Origin: Rikenellaceae bacterium
GTDB taxonomy: Bacteria > Bacteroidota > Bacteroidia > Bacteroidales > Rikenellaceae
Assembly (NCBI GenBank): GCA_015059965.1
Contig: SUZM01000008.1
Coordinates: 30,442-94,441 of the forward strand
Length of the DNA: 64,000 bases
Reading direction: 5' to 3'
A model generated the notes under the pieces. The model saw only the letters and a list, made by a program, of their open reading frames with translations, searched no databases and was not told where the DNA came from. Numbering within the stretch: position 1 is the first letter of the stretch; each line of letters begins with the position of its first letter. The position numbers and the translations under genes are program-made. Shown piece by piece: positions 35,877 to 44,354 of this stretch.

Positions 35877-36267
35877 ATTTTTGATTTTACGGCGCGTTGC
35901 CGTTGGCAACTTTTTGCGCCGTTTCTACTCTGGCGCCTCGGCAAAGCGACCTAAAGGGGTAATGAACAAAAGGGATTGACCTTGGCAAATAAATTTGCCG
36001 CTCATCCCTTTTGTTCATTAGGCTTTCGCCTTCCGCTTTGCGCTCGGCTGGGGACGCAGTTAGAGGAGCAGATTTTGTTCATCGCAATAAGAAACCCGGA
36101 CGGGGTGGCGTAACGCCACTTTTAACTTTCATCAGCACCCCACATTTTTGTATTTTAGAGGAGCAGATTTTGTGCCAACGAAGATTGGGCCGGATGGGCT
36201 GTACTTAGCGTACTGCCCATTCGGCCCAAACAAGGCGGTGCAAAAGATGCCCTATAAAATCAAAAAT
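35877..36267. repeat. Stop-codon-anchored long hairpin, copy 4 (prfC / aspartokinase)
   Basis: 391 bases filling the whole gap between two convergent genes. Left end ATTTTTGATTTTA directly follows the prfC stop; right end TAAAATCAAAAAT overlaps the aspartokinase stop. It looks like one element nested next to another: the outer half contains the shared CGGCGCGTTGCCGTTGGCAA segment and a hairpin with arms AATGAACAAAAGGGAT/ATCCCTTTTGTTCATT, then a second start (ATTTTTGTATTTTA, 36145-36158) leads into a core almost identical to copy 3, tip GTACTTAGCGTAC. Confidence 0.85.
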
Positions 36268-37523
36268 TACACGCGGCGGCGAATAATACGAACCGTAGAC
36301 TGCGTCGTCTGACGGATAAAGACCTCCTTGCCAAAGGCATATTTCTCGAAGAGCTCGGGCGTGTAGCCGCGAATCGTAAGGAGCTCCATATCGCTGAGTT
36401 TCATCACATCAAAACCCTCCTCGCGCAGGGCCTGTACCGCCTCCTCGATGTGCCAGGTGTTGTCCACGCACAAGGAGAGCTGCACAGCCGAGTTGTGAAT
36501 CAGATTGACCTTTAGGCGGAATCTGTCCATCAGCCCGAAGATCTTGGAGAATTTCTCCTCCAAGACGAACGAGAAGTCTCGCGAACGCAGGGTGAGCAAC
36601 ACCTGGTTCTTCTTCAGAATCAGAATCGGAATCTGAACCGGAGCCAACATGCCGCGAATCACCGTGCCGGGCTTACGTTTATCGCCAAAGGGGCGGACAT
36701 AGAGAGGAATATTCTTGTTCTGCAGCGGTTTGATGGTCTTGGGGTGGATGATCTGGGCACCACTGTAGGCCAGCTCGATGGCATCCAGATAGTGGAGTTC
36801 ATCGATCTTGACGGCATCGGGGAAGATTTTGGGATCGGCATTCAGCACGCCATCCACATCCTTCCACACGGACATCGACTCGGCCCCGAGGATGTTGGCC
36901 ACCACGGCCGCCGAGTAGTCCGAGCCCTCACGACCAAGGGTGGTGGTCGTCCCATCGGGAGCAGCTCCGATAAATCCCTGGCCTATATATATATGTTCGG
37001 GGGCAGCCTCCACCGCGGCACGCAGCAGCGGCTTCGAGGCCTCGATATCGACCGCAGCATCTTTGTGGCGCTGCTCCGTGAGGATCACCTTGCGCATATC
37101 GATCCAGGCGTTGGCAATTCCCACACGGTTGAGAAATTCGGAGACGATGGTCGTGGAGAGCAGCTCGCCATAGGCCACAATCGTATCATACCACAGCTCG
37201 GCATCCTCCACACGGTAATCCGTCTCGGTGGCCACCTTCTCGAGTTCGGCAAAGAGCGCCTCGACCCTCGGCAGCTTCGCGGGCTTGCGCCATAGGTCGT
37301 CGATAATGGCCTGGTGGTAGCTGCGCAACTCCTCAATCTCGCTGAGCGAAGCGGCCTTGTCGCCCTGCTGCAACCCCGAGAAGACACGCTCCAAGGCATT
37401 GGTTGTCTTGCCCATGGCCGAAACAATAACAAAGAGATTCTCCTCGTCGCCAATAATCTTATGCAGATTTCTCACTCCGTCGGCCGTCTTTACCGACGCG
37501 CCACCAAACTTATAGACTTTCAT
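36267..37523 (-). CDS. Aspartate kinase
   Basis: Phosphorylates aspartate, entry to lysine, threonine and methionine. From ATG 37523 the protein has 418 residues: KFGGAS (5-10), SDYSAAVVANILGA (about 205), VDGVLNADPKIFPDA (about 228) in the kinase domain, then two ACT-type regulatory segments (about 295-418) that normally bind lysine or threonine. It is monofunctional, without homoserine dehydrogenase. The in-frame codons upstream (MFSQSKR) are less likely. Which isoform (lysC or thrA-like) cannot be fixed. dapD is divergently transcribed next door, fitting a lysine or diaminopimelate role. Confidence 0.92.
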   Translation of the reverse strand: MKVYKFGGASVKTADGVRNLHKIIGDEENLFVIVSAMGKTTNALERVFSGLQQGDKAASLSEIEELRSYHQAIIDDLWRKPAKLPRVEALFAELEKVATETDYRVEDAELWYDTIVAYGELLSTTIVSEFLNRVGIANAWIDMRKVILTEQRHKDAAVDIEASKPLLRAAVEAAPEHIYIGQGFIGAAPDGTTTTLGREGSDYSAAVVANILGAESMSVWKDVDGVLNADPKIFPDAVKIDELHYLDAIELAYSGAQIIHPKTIKPLQNKNIPLYVRPFGDKRKPGTVIRGMLAPVQIPILILKKNQVLLTLRSRDFSFVLEEKFSKIFGLMDRFRLKVNLIHNSAVQLSLCVDNTWHIEEAVQALREEGFDVMKLSDMELLTIRGYTPELFEKYAFGKEVFIRQTTQSTVRIIRRRV

Positions 37524-37707
37524 ACGCTTACTCTGACTAAACAAACGTTACGTTTCAAGAATTCACACCCTCCGATTTGATTTTTTCGCATTCGGCTTGT
37601 GCGAATCACATGCGTGATTACGCCGGCAAAGATACAAAAATGCAACAAAAAATGGAAAAGTGTCACAGATTTTGCCTATCTTTACCCATTAAATTTTGCA
37701 ATCGACT

Positions 37708-38535
37708 ATGTATAGCGAACTGAAACAAACGATCGAGGCAGCATGGGAGAACCGCGAGCTGCTCAAAGATAGCGCCACAAAGCAGGCCATACGCGCCGTG
37801 GTGGAGTTGGTTGATAAGGGGATGTTGCGTACCGCCGAGCCCCTCGATGTCGAAAAGAGCCTCTGGCAGGTAAACGAATGGGTCAAGAAGGCCATCATCC
37901 TCTACTTCCCCATACAGCCTATGCGCAAGATGGAGGCCGGAGAGCTGGAGTGGTACGATAAGATGGAGCTCAAGCACGGCTTCCAGGAGCTGGGCGTAAG
38001 GGTGGTACCCCATGCCGTCGCCCGCTACGGAGCCTACATCGCACCGGGGGCTATTCTGATGCCCTCCTACGTCAATATCGGGGCCTACGTCGATACGGGG
38101 ACCATGGTCGATACCTGGGCCACGGTGGGTTCGTGTGCCCAGATCGGCAAACACGTCCACCTCTCGGGCGGCGTGGGCATTGGCGGCGTGCTGGAGCCCG
38201 TACAGGCGGCTCCCGTGATTATCGAGGACAACTGCTTCATCGGATCGCGTGCCATTGTGGTCGAGGGGGCGCACATCTGCCGCGAGGCGGTGCTGGGCTC
38301 CAACGTGGTGATCACCGGCTCGACCCACATTATCGACGTCACAGGACCGGAGCCCATCACCCACAAGGGCTATGTGCCACCGCGGGCCGTGGTCGTTCCG
38401 GGCAGCTACCGCAAGCAGTTCCCCGCAGGCGAATACAGCGTCTCGTGCGCCCTGATCATCGGCCACCGCAAGGAGTCCACGGATAAGAAAACCTCCCTGA
38501 ACAACGCCCTGCGCGACTTCGGAGTAAGCGTTTAA
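37708..38535 (+). CDS. dapD: Tetrahydrodipicolinate N-succinyltransferase
   Basis: Succinylates tetrahydrodipicolinate in diaminopimelate/lysine synthesis. From ATG 37708 the protein has 275 residues, identical in length to typical DapD: N-terminal helical domain (WENRELL ... VDKGMLRTAEP), then a left-handed beta-helix of hexapeptide turns (RYGAYIAPGAILMPSYVNIGAYVDTGTMVDTWATVGSCAQIGKHVHLSGGVGIGGV) and the C-terminal lobe with PPRAVVVPGSYRKQFPAGEYSV. Some relatives use acetyl-CoA or an unrelated aminotransferase route, but the length and the GVGIGGVLEP segment fit the succinyl form. Confidence 0.92.
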   Translation: MYSELKQTIEAAWENRELLKDSATKQAIRAVVELVDKGMLRTAEPLDVEKSLWQVNEWVKKAIILYFPIQPMRKMEAGELEWYDKMELKHGFQELGVRVVPHAVARYGAYIAPGAILMPSYVNIGAYVDTGTMVDTWATVGSCAQIGKHVHLSGGVGIGGVLEPVQAAPVIIEDNCFIGSRAIVVEGAHICREAVLGSNVVITGSTHIIDVTGPEPITHKGYVPPRAVVVPGSYRKQFPAGEYSVSCALIIGHRKESTDKKTSLNNALRDFGVSV

Positions 38536-38649
38536 CTCATGAAAAATTCAAAATTATTTGGCTTGTGCACCCGAATATTTGTAGAGAATATTTGGTTGTA
38601 AAATTCAAAAAAGTTAAAGCCTAATTTTGAATTTAGAATTTAGAAAACT
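38536..38649. repeat. AATTC and AATATT repeats upstream of birA
   Basis: AAAATTCAAAATTATTTGGC, an AATATTTGTAGAGAATATT palindrome (38572-38590) and TTTTGAATTTAGAATTTAGAA leading to the birA start. It is the left two thirds of the composite block seen at 15.7, 21.0 and 45.6 kb, without the CATTGCTC array. Confidence 0.6.
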
Positions 38650-39387
38650 ATGTCTTTCTACCGCTTTGACACGCTCACCTCGTCGAATGACGAGGCCCGC
38701 GCCCCTCGCTACTCGGAAGGGGATTGGATCGGCGTGGAGCACCAGACGGCGGGTCGCGGACAGCGCGGCCACAGCTGGTCGAGCCATGCCGGGGAGGATA
38801 TCACGGGATCGCTGCTCCTCGAGCCGCGCTTTCTGGCCGTGCGCGAGCAGTTTTCGATCTCGCAGGCCGTGGCCTTGGCGCTGGTCGATCTGCTGAAGGA
38901 GTACGGCATTGCGGCCGAGATCAAGTGGACGAACGACATCTACGTCTCGGGGCACAAGGTCGCCGGGATCCTGATCGAGCACAACCTCGCCGGGGCGGTA
39001 CTGAGCCGCACGGTTGTGGGCATCGGACTGAACGTCAACCGCATGGCATTCGACCCCGAGCTCCCGAATCCGACCTCGATGGCGCTCCTGACGGGTCGGA
39101 CGTTCGACCGCGAGGAGGTGCTCCGAAGGCTCCACCGGGCCCTGATGGCCCGCTATGGGCAGCTGCGCGAAGGGGGTGGCGAGCCCCTGCAAGAGGAGTA
39201 CCACGCCCACCTCTACCGACTCGGCGAGGCACAGCGTTTCCACCTGCCGACAGGCGAGGAGTTCGAGGGGGTGATCCGAGGCGTGGAGCGGGACGGCACG
39301 TTGCGGGTGGAGCACCCCGACGGATGCGTGCAGGGCTATCTCTTCCGCGAGATCGAATTTGTGATTGCGGGGCGCGAGGGGCGCTGA
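38650..39387 (+). CDS. birA: Biotin--[acetyl-CoA-carboxylase] ligase
   Basis: Attaches biotin to carboxyl carrier proteins via biotinyl-AMP. The 245-residue protein has the BirA catalytic core: TSSNDEAR (10-17), the adenylate-binding loop HQTAGRGQRGHSWSS (31-45), KWTNDIYVSGHKVAGILIE (92-110) with the catalytic lysine region, and VVGIGLNVN (about 123). A small C-terminal SH3-like domain (about 195-240) is present. There is no N-terminal helix-turn-helix, so it is not a BirA-type repressor. Assignment is secure. Confidence 0.92.
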   Translation: MSFYRFDTLTSSNDEARAPRYSEGDWIGVEHQTAGRGQRGHSWSSHAGEDITGSLLLEPRFLAVREQFSISQAVALALVDLLKEYGIAAEIKWTNDIYVSGHKVAGILIEHNLAGAVLSRTVVGIGLNVNRMAFDPELPNPTSMALLTGRTFDREEVLRRLHRALMARYGQLREGGGEPLQEEYHAHLYRLGEAQRFHLPTGEEFEGVIRGVERDGTLRVEHPDGCVQGYLFREIEFVIAGREGR

Positions 39388-39537
39388 GGCCGAAAAAGAG
39401 GTGCCCGAGGCAAAAAAATGGGCCGAGGAGAAAAATTTTGGGTCGAAAATGGTGGTTGTTACAAAAATAACAATTATATTTGCATGATTGAATCCCAAAA
39501 CAGAAGAGATAACGAATCACTTAAAACTGATACAACT

Positions 39538-39915
39538 ATGAACATTCCTTCGAATTTGAAGTACTCCAACGACCACGAGTGGTGCCGTGTGGAGGGTGAG
39601 TTTGCCTATGTGGGCATTACCGATTTTGCACAGAGCCAGCTGGGCGACATCGTCTTTGTAGACGTACCGACGGTAGGCGAGGAGTTGGCTGCCGGTGAGA
39701 TTTTCGGCTCGATCGAGGCTGTGAAGACCGTGAGCGATGCCTTCATTCCCGTGAGCGGCGAGGTGGTAGAGTTCAACGATGCCGTGGATGCCGATCCCGC
39801 ACTGGTGAACAAGGATCCCTATGGCGAGGGTTGGATGATCAAGGTACGCCTGACGGCTCCCGAGGAGGTTGACGGTCTGTTGACCGATGAGCAGTACAAG
39901 GAGCTGATCGGCTAA
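39538..39915 (+). CDS. gcvH: Glycine cleavage system H protein
   Basis: Lipoyl carrier of the glycine cleavage complex. From ATG 39538 it has 125 residues: [38 protein letters not shown] and [11 protein letters not shown], in which Lys63 is the lipoylated lysine; the end DEQYKELIG is typical. The frame extends upstream without conserved sequence, and a TATATTTG element at 39475-39482 fits a transcript starting just before 39490. gcvP is 14.5 kb away on the same strand and gcvT is not in the window, so the system is not one operon here. Confidence 0.95.
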   Translation: MNIPSNLKYSNDHEWCRVEGEFAYVGITDFAQSQLGDIVFVDVPTVGEELAAGEIFGSIEAVKTVSDAFIPVSGEVVEFNDAVDADPALVNKDPYGEGWMIKVRLTAPEEVDGLLTDEQYKELIG

Positions 39916-39929
39916 TTTTTGCACGGTAC

Positions 39930-39975
39930 GATTCGGTTTTTCGGGTTCAACAGAGAAGACCCGAAAGGCCGAATC
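39930..39975 (+). terminator. Hairpin after gcvH
   Basis: GATTCGG/CCGAATC outer and TTTCGGGT/ACCCGAAA inner stems, 15 bases after the gcvH stop. There is no U-run (TTACAACG follows), so termination strength is uncertain; it may stabilise the 3' end. Confidence 0.55.
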
Positions 39976-40037
39976 TTACAACGTAAAGTGGTAAATTTAG
40001 GTTAATAGAGTCTAATTTAAAAAATAATCGAAAAGAA

Positions 40038-41030
40038 ATGGCATTTTTAACGGATGAGAAACTGGTGATTGTGGGTGCTGCCGGCATGATCGGCTCGAAC
40101 ATGGTTCAGACGGCCCTGATGATGAATCTGACCTCGAACATCTGCCTGTATGATGTATTTTCGCCCGAGGGCGTAGCCGAGGAGATGCGCCAGAGCGGCT
40201 TCGACGGAGCCACGATCACGGCCACGACGGATGTCGCCGAGGCCTTCAAGGATGCGAAGTATATCATCTCGTCGGGTGGTGCACCCCGCAAGGAGGGCAT
40301 GACGCGCGAGGACCTGCTGAAGGGCAACTGCGAGATCGCCGAGCAGCTGGGTAAGAACATCAAGACCTACTGCCCCGATGTGAAGCATGTGGTGATCATC
40401 TTCAACCCGGCCGACCTGACGGGTCTGGTTACGCTGCTCTACTCGGGTCTGAAACCTGGACAGGTTACGACCCTTGCGGCCCTCGACACCACGCGCCTGC
40501 AGAGCGCCCTGGCCAAGAAGTTCGGTGTGAAGCAGAACGAGATCAAGGGTTGCGCCACCTATGGTGGCCACGGAGAGCAGATGGCCGTTTTCGGCAGCGC
40601 CGTGGAGATCGCCGGCCGCAAGCTCAGCGACATCATCGGCACCGAGGAGTTCCCCGAGGCCGAGTGGGAGGAGATGAAGAAGAACGTAACGCAGGGCGGC
40701 GCCGCCATTATCAAGCTTCGCGGCCGTTCGTCGTTCCAGAGCCCCTCGCAGCTCTCGGTTGAGATGATCCGCTCGGTTATGGGTGGCGAGAAGTTCCGCT
40801 TCCCCGCCGGCACCTATGTATCGAACGAGAAGTACAACCACATCATGATGGCTATGGATACCGTGCTGGATCAGAACGGTTGCAGCTACCAGATGCCGGT
40901 GGGTACGGCCGACGAGATCGCCAAGCTCGATGCCAGCTATGAGCACCTCTGCAAGATGCGCGACGAGTTGGTAACGCTGAATATTGTGCCGGAGATTTCG
41001 GAGTGGTCCAAGATCAACCCGAACTTGTAA
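40038..41030 (+). CDS. mdh: Malate dehydrogenase
   Basis: Interconverts malate and oxaloacetate with NAD(H), feeding the reductive branch to fumarate and succinate. The 330-residue protein has the Rossmann motif GAAGMIGS (13-20), substrate arginines in APRKEGMTREDLL (82-94), Asp150 and Arg153 in LDTTRLQS, and catalytic His178 in YGGHGEQM. It is of the LDH-like Bacteroidota MDH branch. Works upstream of fumarase and the FrdCAB complex encoded at 59-63 kb. The last codons AACTTG and the stop are mirrored 100 bases downstream as part of a palindrome. Confidence 0.94.
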   Translation: MAFLTDEKLVIVGAAGMIGSNMVQTALMMNLTSNICLYDVFSPEGVAEEMRQSGFDGATITATTDVAEAFKDAKYIISSGGAPRKEGMTREDLLKGNCEIAEQLGKNIKTYCPDVKHVVIIFNPADLTGLVTLLYSGLKPGQVTTLAALDTTRLQSALAKKFGVKQNEIKGCATYGGHGEQMAVFGSAVEIAGRKLSDIIGTEEFPEAEWEEMKKNVTQGGAAIIKLRGRSSFQSPSQLSVEMIRSVMGGEKFRFPAGTYVSNEKYNHIMMAMDTVLDQNGCSYQMPVGTADEIAKLDASYEHLCKMRDELVTLNIVPEISEWSKINPNL

Positions 41031-41146
41031 TTTTAAGCGGTAAATTCCGCACCTCAATCATTGGGGCGAATGGGACGTACAGAAGTACTACCCATCCGCC
41101 CCAATTTCATGTCGGCACGGAATTTTCTCGCTTAAAATTACAAGTT
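41022..41146. repeat. Stop-codon-anchored long hairpin, copy 5 (3' of mdh)
   Basis: Perfect 18-base outer arms AACTTGTAATTTTAAGCG (41022-41039) and CGCTTAAAATTACAAGTT (41129-41146); the left arm includes the last two codons and stop of mdh. Inner arms ATTGGGGCG/CGCCCCAAT and ATGGG/CCCAT lead to the tip GTACAGAAGTAC, the reverse complement of the tip in other copies. Ends are of the TTTTAAGCGG type, like copy 1. Confidence 0.85.
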
Positions 41147-41666
41147 CACCGCTCACGCCCTCCTCGCCATGACGCAGAAAAAGGGCTCATTACTCATTGC
41201 TCATTGCTCATTGAGCTCTGCTCATTGCTCACCGCTCGCGGCCCCCGAGGGATACTTTTCCACCGGAATTTGCAAGAGACCCCATAAAAAGGCAAAAATT
41301 TCCTATGAATATGGTATAAATGGAGAAATAATCACTACCTTTGCCCCCAAATGGTGATGCACAACCGCAACTATGGCCTAAAAAACTCCTCCCTTAAGTT
41401 AGGGGAGGTGGTGCGAAGCACCGGAGGAGTGTGTTGCACGGTTGAGGTGCCCCGTAGGGGCGGAGGAGTGTGTAATTTTATTTGCTCCCCTAAGTTAGGG
41501 GAGCTGTCCGGAGGACTGAGGAGTGTGTGATAAATTTTACACACGCCCCCGGCCTAAAGGCCACCCCCTCTAACTTAGAGGGGGAGTATAAAAGACACAC
41601 GCCCCCGCGAGGATAAAAGAAATTTACAAAAAACACAATACAAACAACTAAAAATTAAAAAACAAA
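41147..41666. other. Repeat-filled gap upstream of the accessory module
   Basis: Contains a half site of the CGTCAT palindrome (41159-41175), CATTGCTCATT units (41188-41235), a TACCTTTG -7-like element (41336-41343) that may start transcription of the module with a leader of about 320 bases, and a block of CTCCCCTAAGTTAGGGGAG repeats (listed separately). No gene longer than a few codons is convincing before 41667. Confidence 0.6.
41385..41600. repeat. CTCCCCTAAGTTAGGGGAG repeat block with variable inner hairpins
   Basis: Three to four related units: CTCCCCTAAGTTAGGGGAG, then a short hairpin, then GGAGGAGTGTGT. The inner hairpin differs each time: GGTGCgaaGCACC, GCCCCgtaGGGGC, GTCCggaGGAC, and at the inverted end GGCCtaaaGGCC. 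The last unit is inverted (ACACACGCCCCC ... CCCCCTCTAACTTAGAGGGGG). A decayed copy is at 31545-31602. Flanks are constant while inner arms vary with preserved pairing. Confidence 0.8.
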
Positions 41667-41825
41667 ATGAAGAAAATGAACAACATGTGGGGGGGGTATG
41701 CTGCTCCTGCTCTTGAGGTTCTCGATGTAAATGTCGAGAATGGTTTTGCCGCTTCGCCCATCTATGGTGATGAGGGTGATGCCGGCCAGACTGGTCTTAT
41801 CAACAATTATGATGATGAATTCTAA
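41667..41825 (+). CDS. Small peptide (52 aa) ahead of a fimbrillin-like lipoprotein
   Basis: A 52-codon gene starting MKKMNNMWGGYAAPALEVLD, then VNVENGFAASPIYGDE and an acidic C-terminus NNYDDEF. There is no signal peptide or membrane helix. The pattern of a basic start, a Y-x-x-P motif, an alternating hydrophobic strand (ALEVLDVNVE), Gly-Phe and a Ser-containing acidic tail recalls very small genes I have seen ahead of fimbrillin or other surface-protein genes in Bacteroidales, but I cannot name a function. The stop codon is 18 bases before the next start, so the two are co-transcribed. An eight-G run (41689-41696 region) inside the gene could slip. Codon use matches the following gene, not the housekeeping genes. 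Confidence 0.7.
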   Translation: MKKMNNMWGGYAAPALEVLDVNVENGFAASPIYGDEGDAGQTGLINNYDDEF

Positions 41826-41843
41826 CCCAAAAACTACAAGACA

Positions 41844-44354
41844 ATGAAGAATCTGTTTAAAAGTATGATGCTCGTTGCTGTAGCTGCAATGGGTTTCACG
41901 GCCTGCTCGAAGGACACAACGGCCGATGTGGCTCCCGAGAAGGAGCCCGGAATGGTTACGATGACCATCACCGCCGAGGATGCTACCCGTACCTTCCTGA
42001 CCGAGGGTGAAGGCGTTGTTAATTTCGGTTGGAATGAAGAGGGCGAAGCCTTGCGTGTTATTGAGGTCGCAGATGCTACACCTAACACCCAAGCTACCAA
42101 TAGCTACACGCTCACCGAGGGCAAAGCCAAGTTTACGGTAAGCTTTACAGAGAATACCGAGGCCGCAAGTTTCACCTATTATGCCGTTTATCCGAACGCA
42201 AATTATGTTACCAGTGACAACGGCAACTATGAGAAATTCAAGGTAGAACTTCCCGCTGCACAGAACTATGTAGCCGGTTCGTATGACCCCACTGCTGATC
42301 TGATGATTGCTAAGCCCATTAACGCCGCTTCTCAGCCTCAGGAGCTTAACATGCAGTTTACCCGTCTGGCTGCACTTGCTAAGATGACCTTGAAGGGTAT
42401 GCCCGAGGATAAGAATATCACCTCGCTCACCTTTACGACTACCGGTAAGGCTCTTGCCGGTCGTGCTTATGTAAACCTCAATACGGCTGTAGTTGAGGAG
42501 TATGGTTACTCTGGCCAAAAAGAGGAGTCCATCACGCTGACCATCTCGGAGGATGCTGCCATCAACAACGATGCTGTTTATTTCACCTGCTTCCCCGTTG
42601 AGTTGGTTGCCGGTGACACCTTCGAGGTTAAGGCTGTTACTGCCGACAAGTACACCTATACGAAGAGTGTAACCCTTGCTGAGGGCAAGTCGCTCGCTTT
42701 TACCGCAGGAAACTTGAGCTCCTTTACGGTAAACATGTCCACAGCAGACGTTGTTGCCCCGGGTAAAGTCTTCACCCTGCTGACTGATGTATCGAAGCTG
42801 AATGTAGGTGACGAGATTATCATCGCTAACAAAGATAACAATGTTGCCCTTTCGACCACGCAGAATAATAATAACCGTAGCCAGACAAGTGTTACCATTC
42901 AGGAGAACACAATTACCGCTATTGATGGTGTTGCTGTTCTGACGGTAGGCAAGGTGGGTGAGCATTTCACGCTCTACGATCCCAACGGAAGCAAGGGTGC
43001 CGGTTATCTCTATGCCGCAAGTAGTACCAAGAACTATCTGAAAACGCAGGAGAATAACGACGCTAACGCTCAATGGGAAATTACCATTAACAATACTGGT
43101 GTTGCCTCGATTGTCGCTCAAGGAAGCAACACGAGAAACAAAATGCGGTACAACAAGAATAGCTCTATCTTCTCTTGCTATAGCACTGCTCAGCAGTCTG
43201 TTTACATCTACCTGAACGACATTAACGATTCGGACCCCATTGTTCCTACCATCACGGTGGCAGAGACCGAGGTAATGTTGGAGGCTACCTCGACAGATTA
43301 TGAGGGCAATATTGACGTTGAGCTCTCGAACCTCAATCCTGAGAATGTAAATATTACCGTTGAGGGCGAGTGGTTACTTGCTGATTTGTTCGATAGCTAC
43401 GCAAACGGCATCTACTACACCTATGGGGAGAACACCGCTACGGAGAGCCGCACGGCTACTGTAACGCTGTCGGCCGAGGGTGCTGCTAATGTGGTAATTA
43501 CCTTTACCCAGAAAGCTGCTGCCGTAGAGTTGCCCGGTACCGGTGAGGGAACCAAGGAATCACCTTATGATGTAACCCGCGCTATTGCTGCCATTGACGC
43601 TTATGAAACCGTTTCGGGGGTATACGTAAAGGGTACTATTACCAGCGTTACATCGGTAAGCATCCAGTACGGCAATGCAGACTATTACATTGACGATAAT
43701 TTGCAGATTTATCGTGGCAAGTATTTGGATAATACGGCTTTCACCTCGGAGGACCAGATCCACACGGGTGACGAGGTTGTTGTATATGGTGACTTGACAC
43801 TATACGGCTCAATTTACGAGTTCAACGCCAGCAGCTACATTGTTTCGCTGAATTGCGAGCATGAGGTGGAGGAGCCCGATCCGGGTACTGGCGACGAGCC
43901 CAGTGGCAATGTTTACACGAAGGTAACGAGCACTGCCGATTTGGCCGATGGCACCTACATCATCGTTTACGAGGATGAAACGGATGCTTATGTATTCAAC
44001 GGTCAGGATGCTGTAAATGGTTACACCTCGGCAACAATTAGTGGCACTACTATTTCGGCTGAGACGGCTTTTGCCGGAGAGGTAACCATCGCAGCTATGA
44101 GCGGTGGATATTCGCTGAAGGCTGCCAGTGGTTATATGTACGGCACAAGTGGAGACAACAAGTTGAACTTTAACGCTAATACCGCTCAGGTAAATACCAT
44201 TACCTTCGAAACGGATGGTTCTGCGAAGATTACTTCGAATACTTCGGTGCTTCGCTTCAACGCGGCAAACAATAATATGCGTTTCCGCTATTACAAGAGC
44301 ACGTCATACACGAGTCAGAAAGCTATCACGCTCTATAAGAAGGAGAATAATTGA
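41844..44354 (+). CDS. Fimbrillin-like multidomain lipoprotein, frame interrupted by TGA
   Basis: 836 codons before a TGA. Lipobox GFTAC gives Cys21 as lipidation site. Residues about 35-310 resemble Mfa/FimA-type fimbrillin domains, including the TRT motif of the donor-strand region. Residues about 318-465 (DVSKLNVGDEIIIANK ... VYIYLN) and 705-835 (STADLADGTYIIVYED ... AITLYKKE) are two copies of one domain. Between them are a BACON-like domain (about 470-565, ITFTQKAAA) and an OB-fold segment of the DUF6359 kind (YDVTRAIAAIDAYETVSGVYVKG, about 580-690). The same reading frame continues after the TGA into a Ser/Gly linker and a nuclease domain, so this is probably the N-terminal two thirds of a longer surface nuclease. 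Lower GC and different codon use from neighbours suggest transfer. Confidence 0.82.
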   Translation: MKNLFKSMMLVAVAAMGFTACSKDTTADVAPEKEPGMVTMTITAEDATRTFLTEGEGVVNFGWNEEGEALRVIEVADATPNTQATNSYTLTEGKAKFTVSFTENTEAASFTYYAVYPNANYVTSDNGNYEKFKVELPAAQNYVAGSYDPTADLMIAKPINAASQPQELNMQFTRLAALAKMTLKGMPEDKNITSLTFTTTGKALAGRAYVNLNTAVVEEYGYSGQKEESITLTISEDAAINNDAVYFTCFPVELVAGDTFEVKAVTADKYTYTKSVTLAEGKSLAFTAGNLSSFTVNMSTADVVAPGKVFTLLTDVSKLNVGDEIIIANKDNNVALSTTQNNNNRSQTSVTIQENTITAIDGVAVLTVGKVGEHFTLYDPNGSKGAGYLYAASSTKNYLKTQENNDANAQWEITINNTGVASIVAQGSNTRNKMRYNKNSSIFSCYSTAQQSVYIYLNDINDSDPIVPTITVAETEVMLEATSTDYEGNIDVELSNLNPENVNITVEGEWLLADLFDSYANGIYYTYGENTATESRTATVTLSAEGAANVVITFTQKAAAVELPGTGEGTKESPYDVTRAIAAIDAYETVSGVYVKGTITSVTSVSIQYGNADYYIDDNLQIYRGKYLDNTAFTSEDQIHTGDEVVVYGDLTLYGSIYEFNASSYIVSLNCEHEVEEPDPGTGDEPSGNVYTKVTSTADLADGTYIIVYEDETDAYVFNGQDAVNGYTSATISGTTISAETAFAGEVTIAAMSGGYSLKAASGYMYGTSGDNKLNFNANTAQVNTITFETDGSAKITSNTSVLRFNAANNNMRFRYYKSTSYTSQKAITLYKKENN

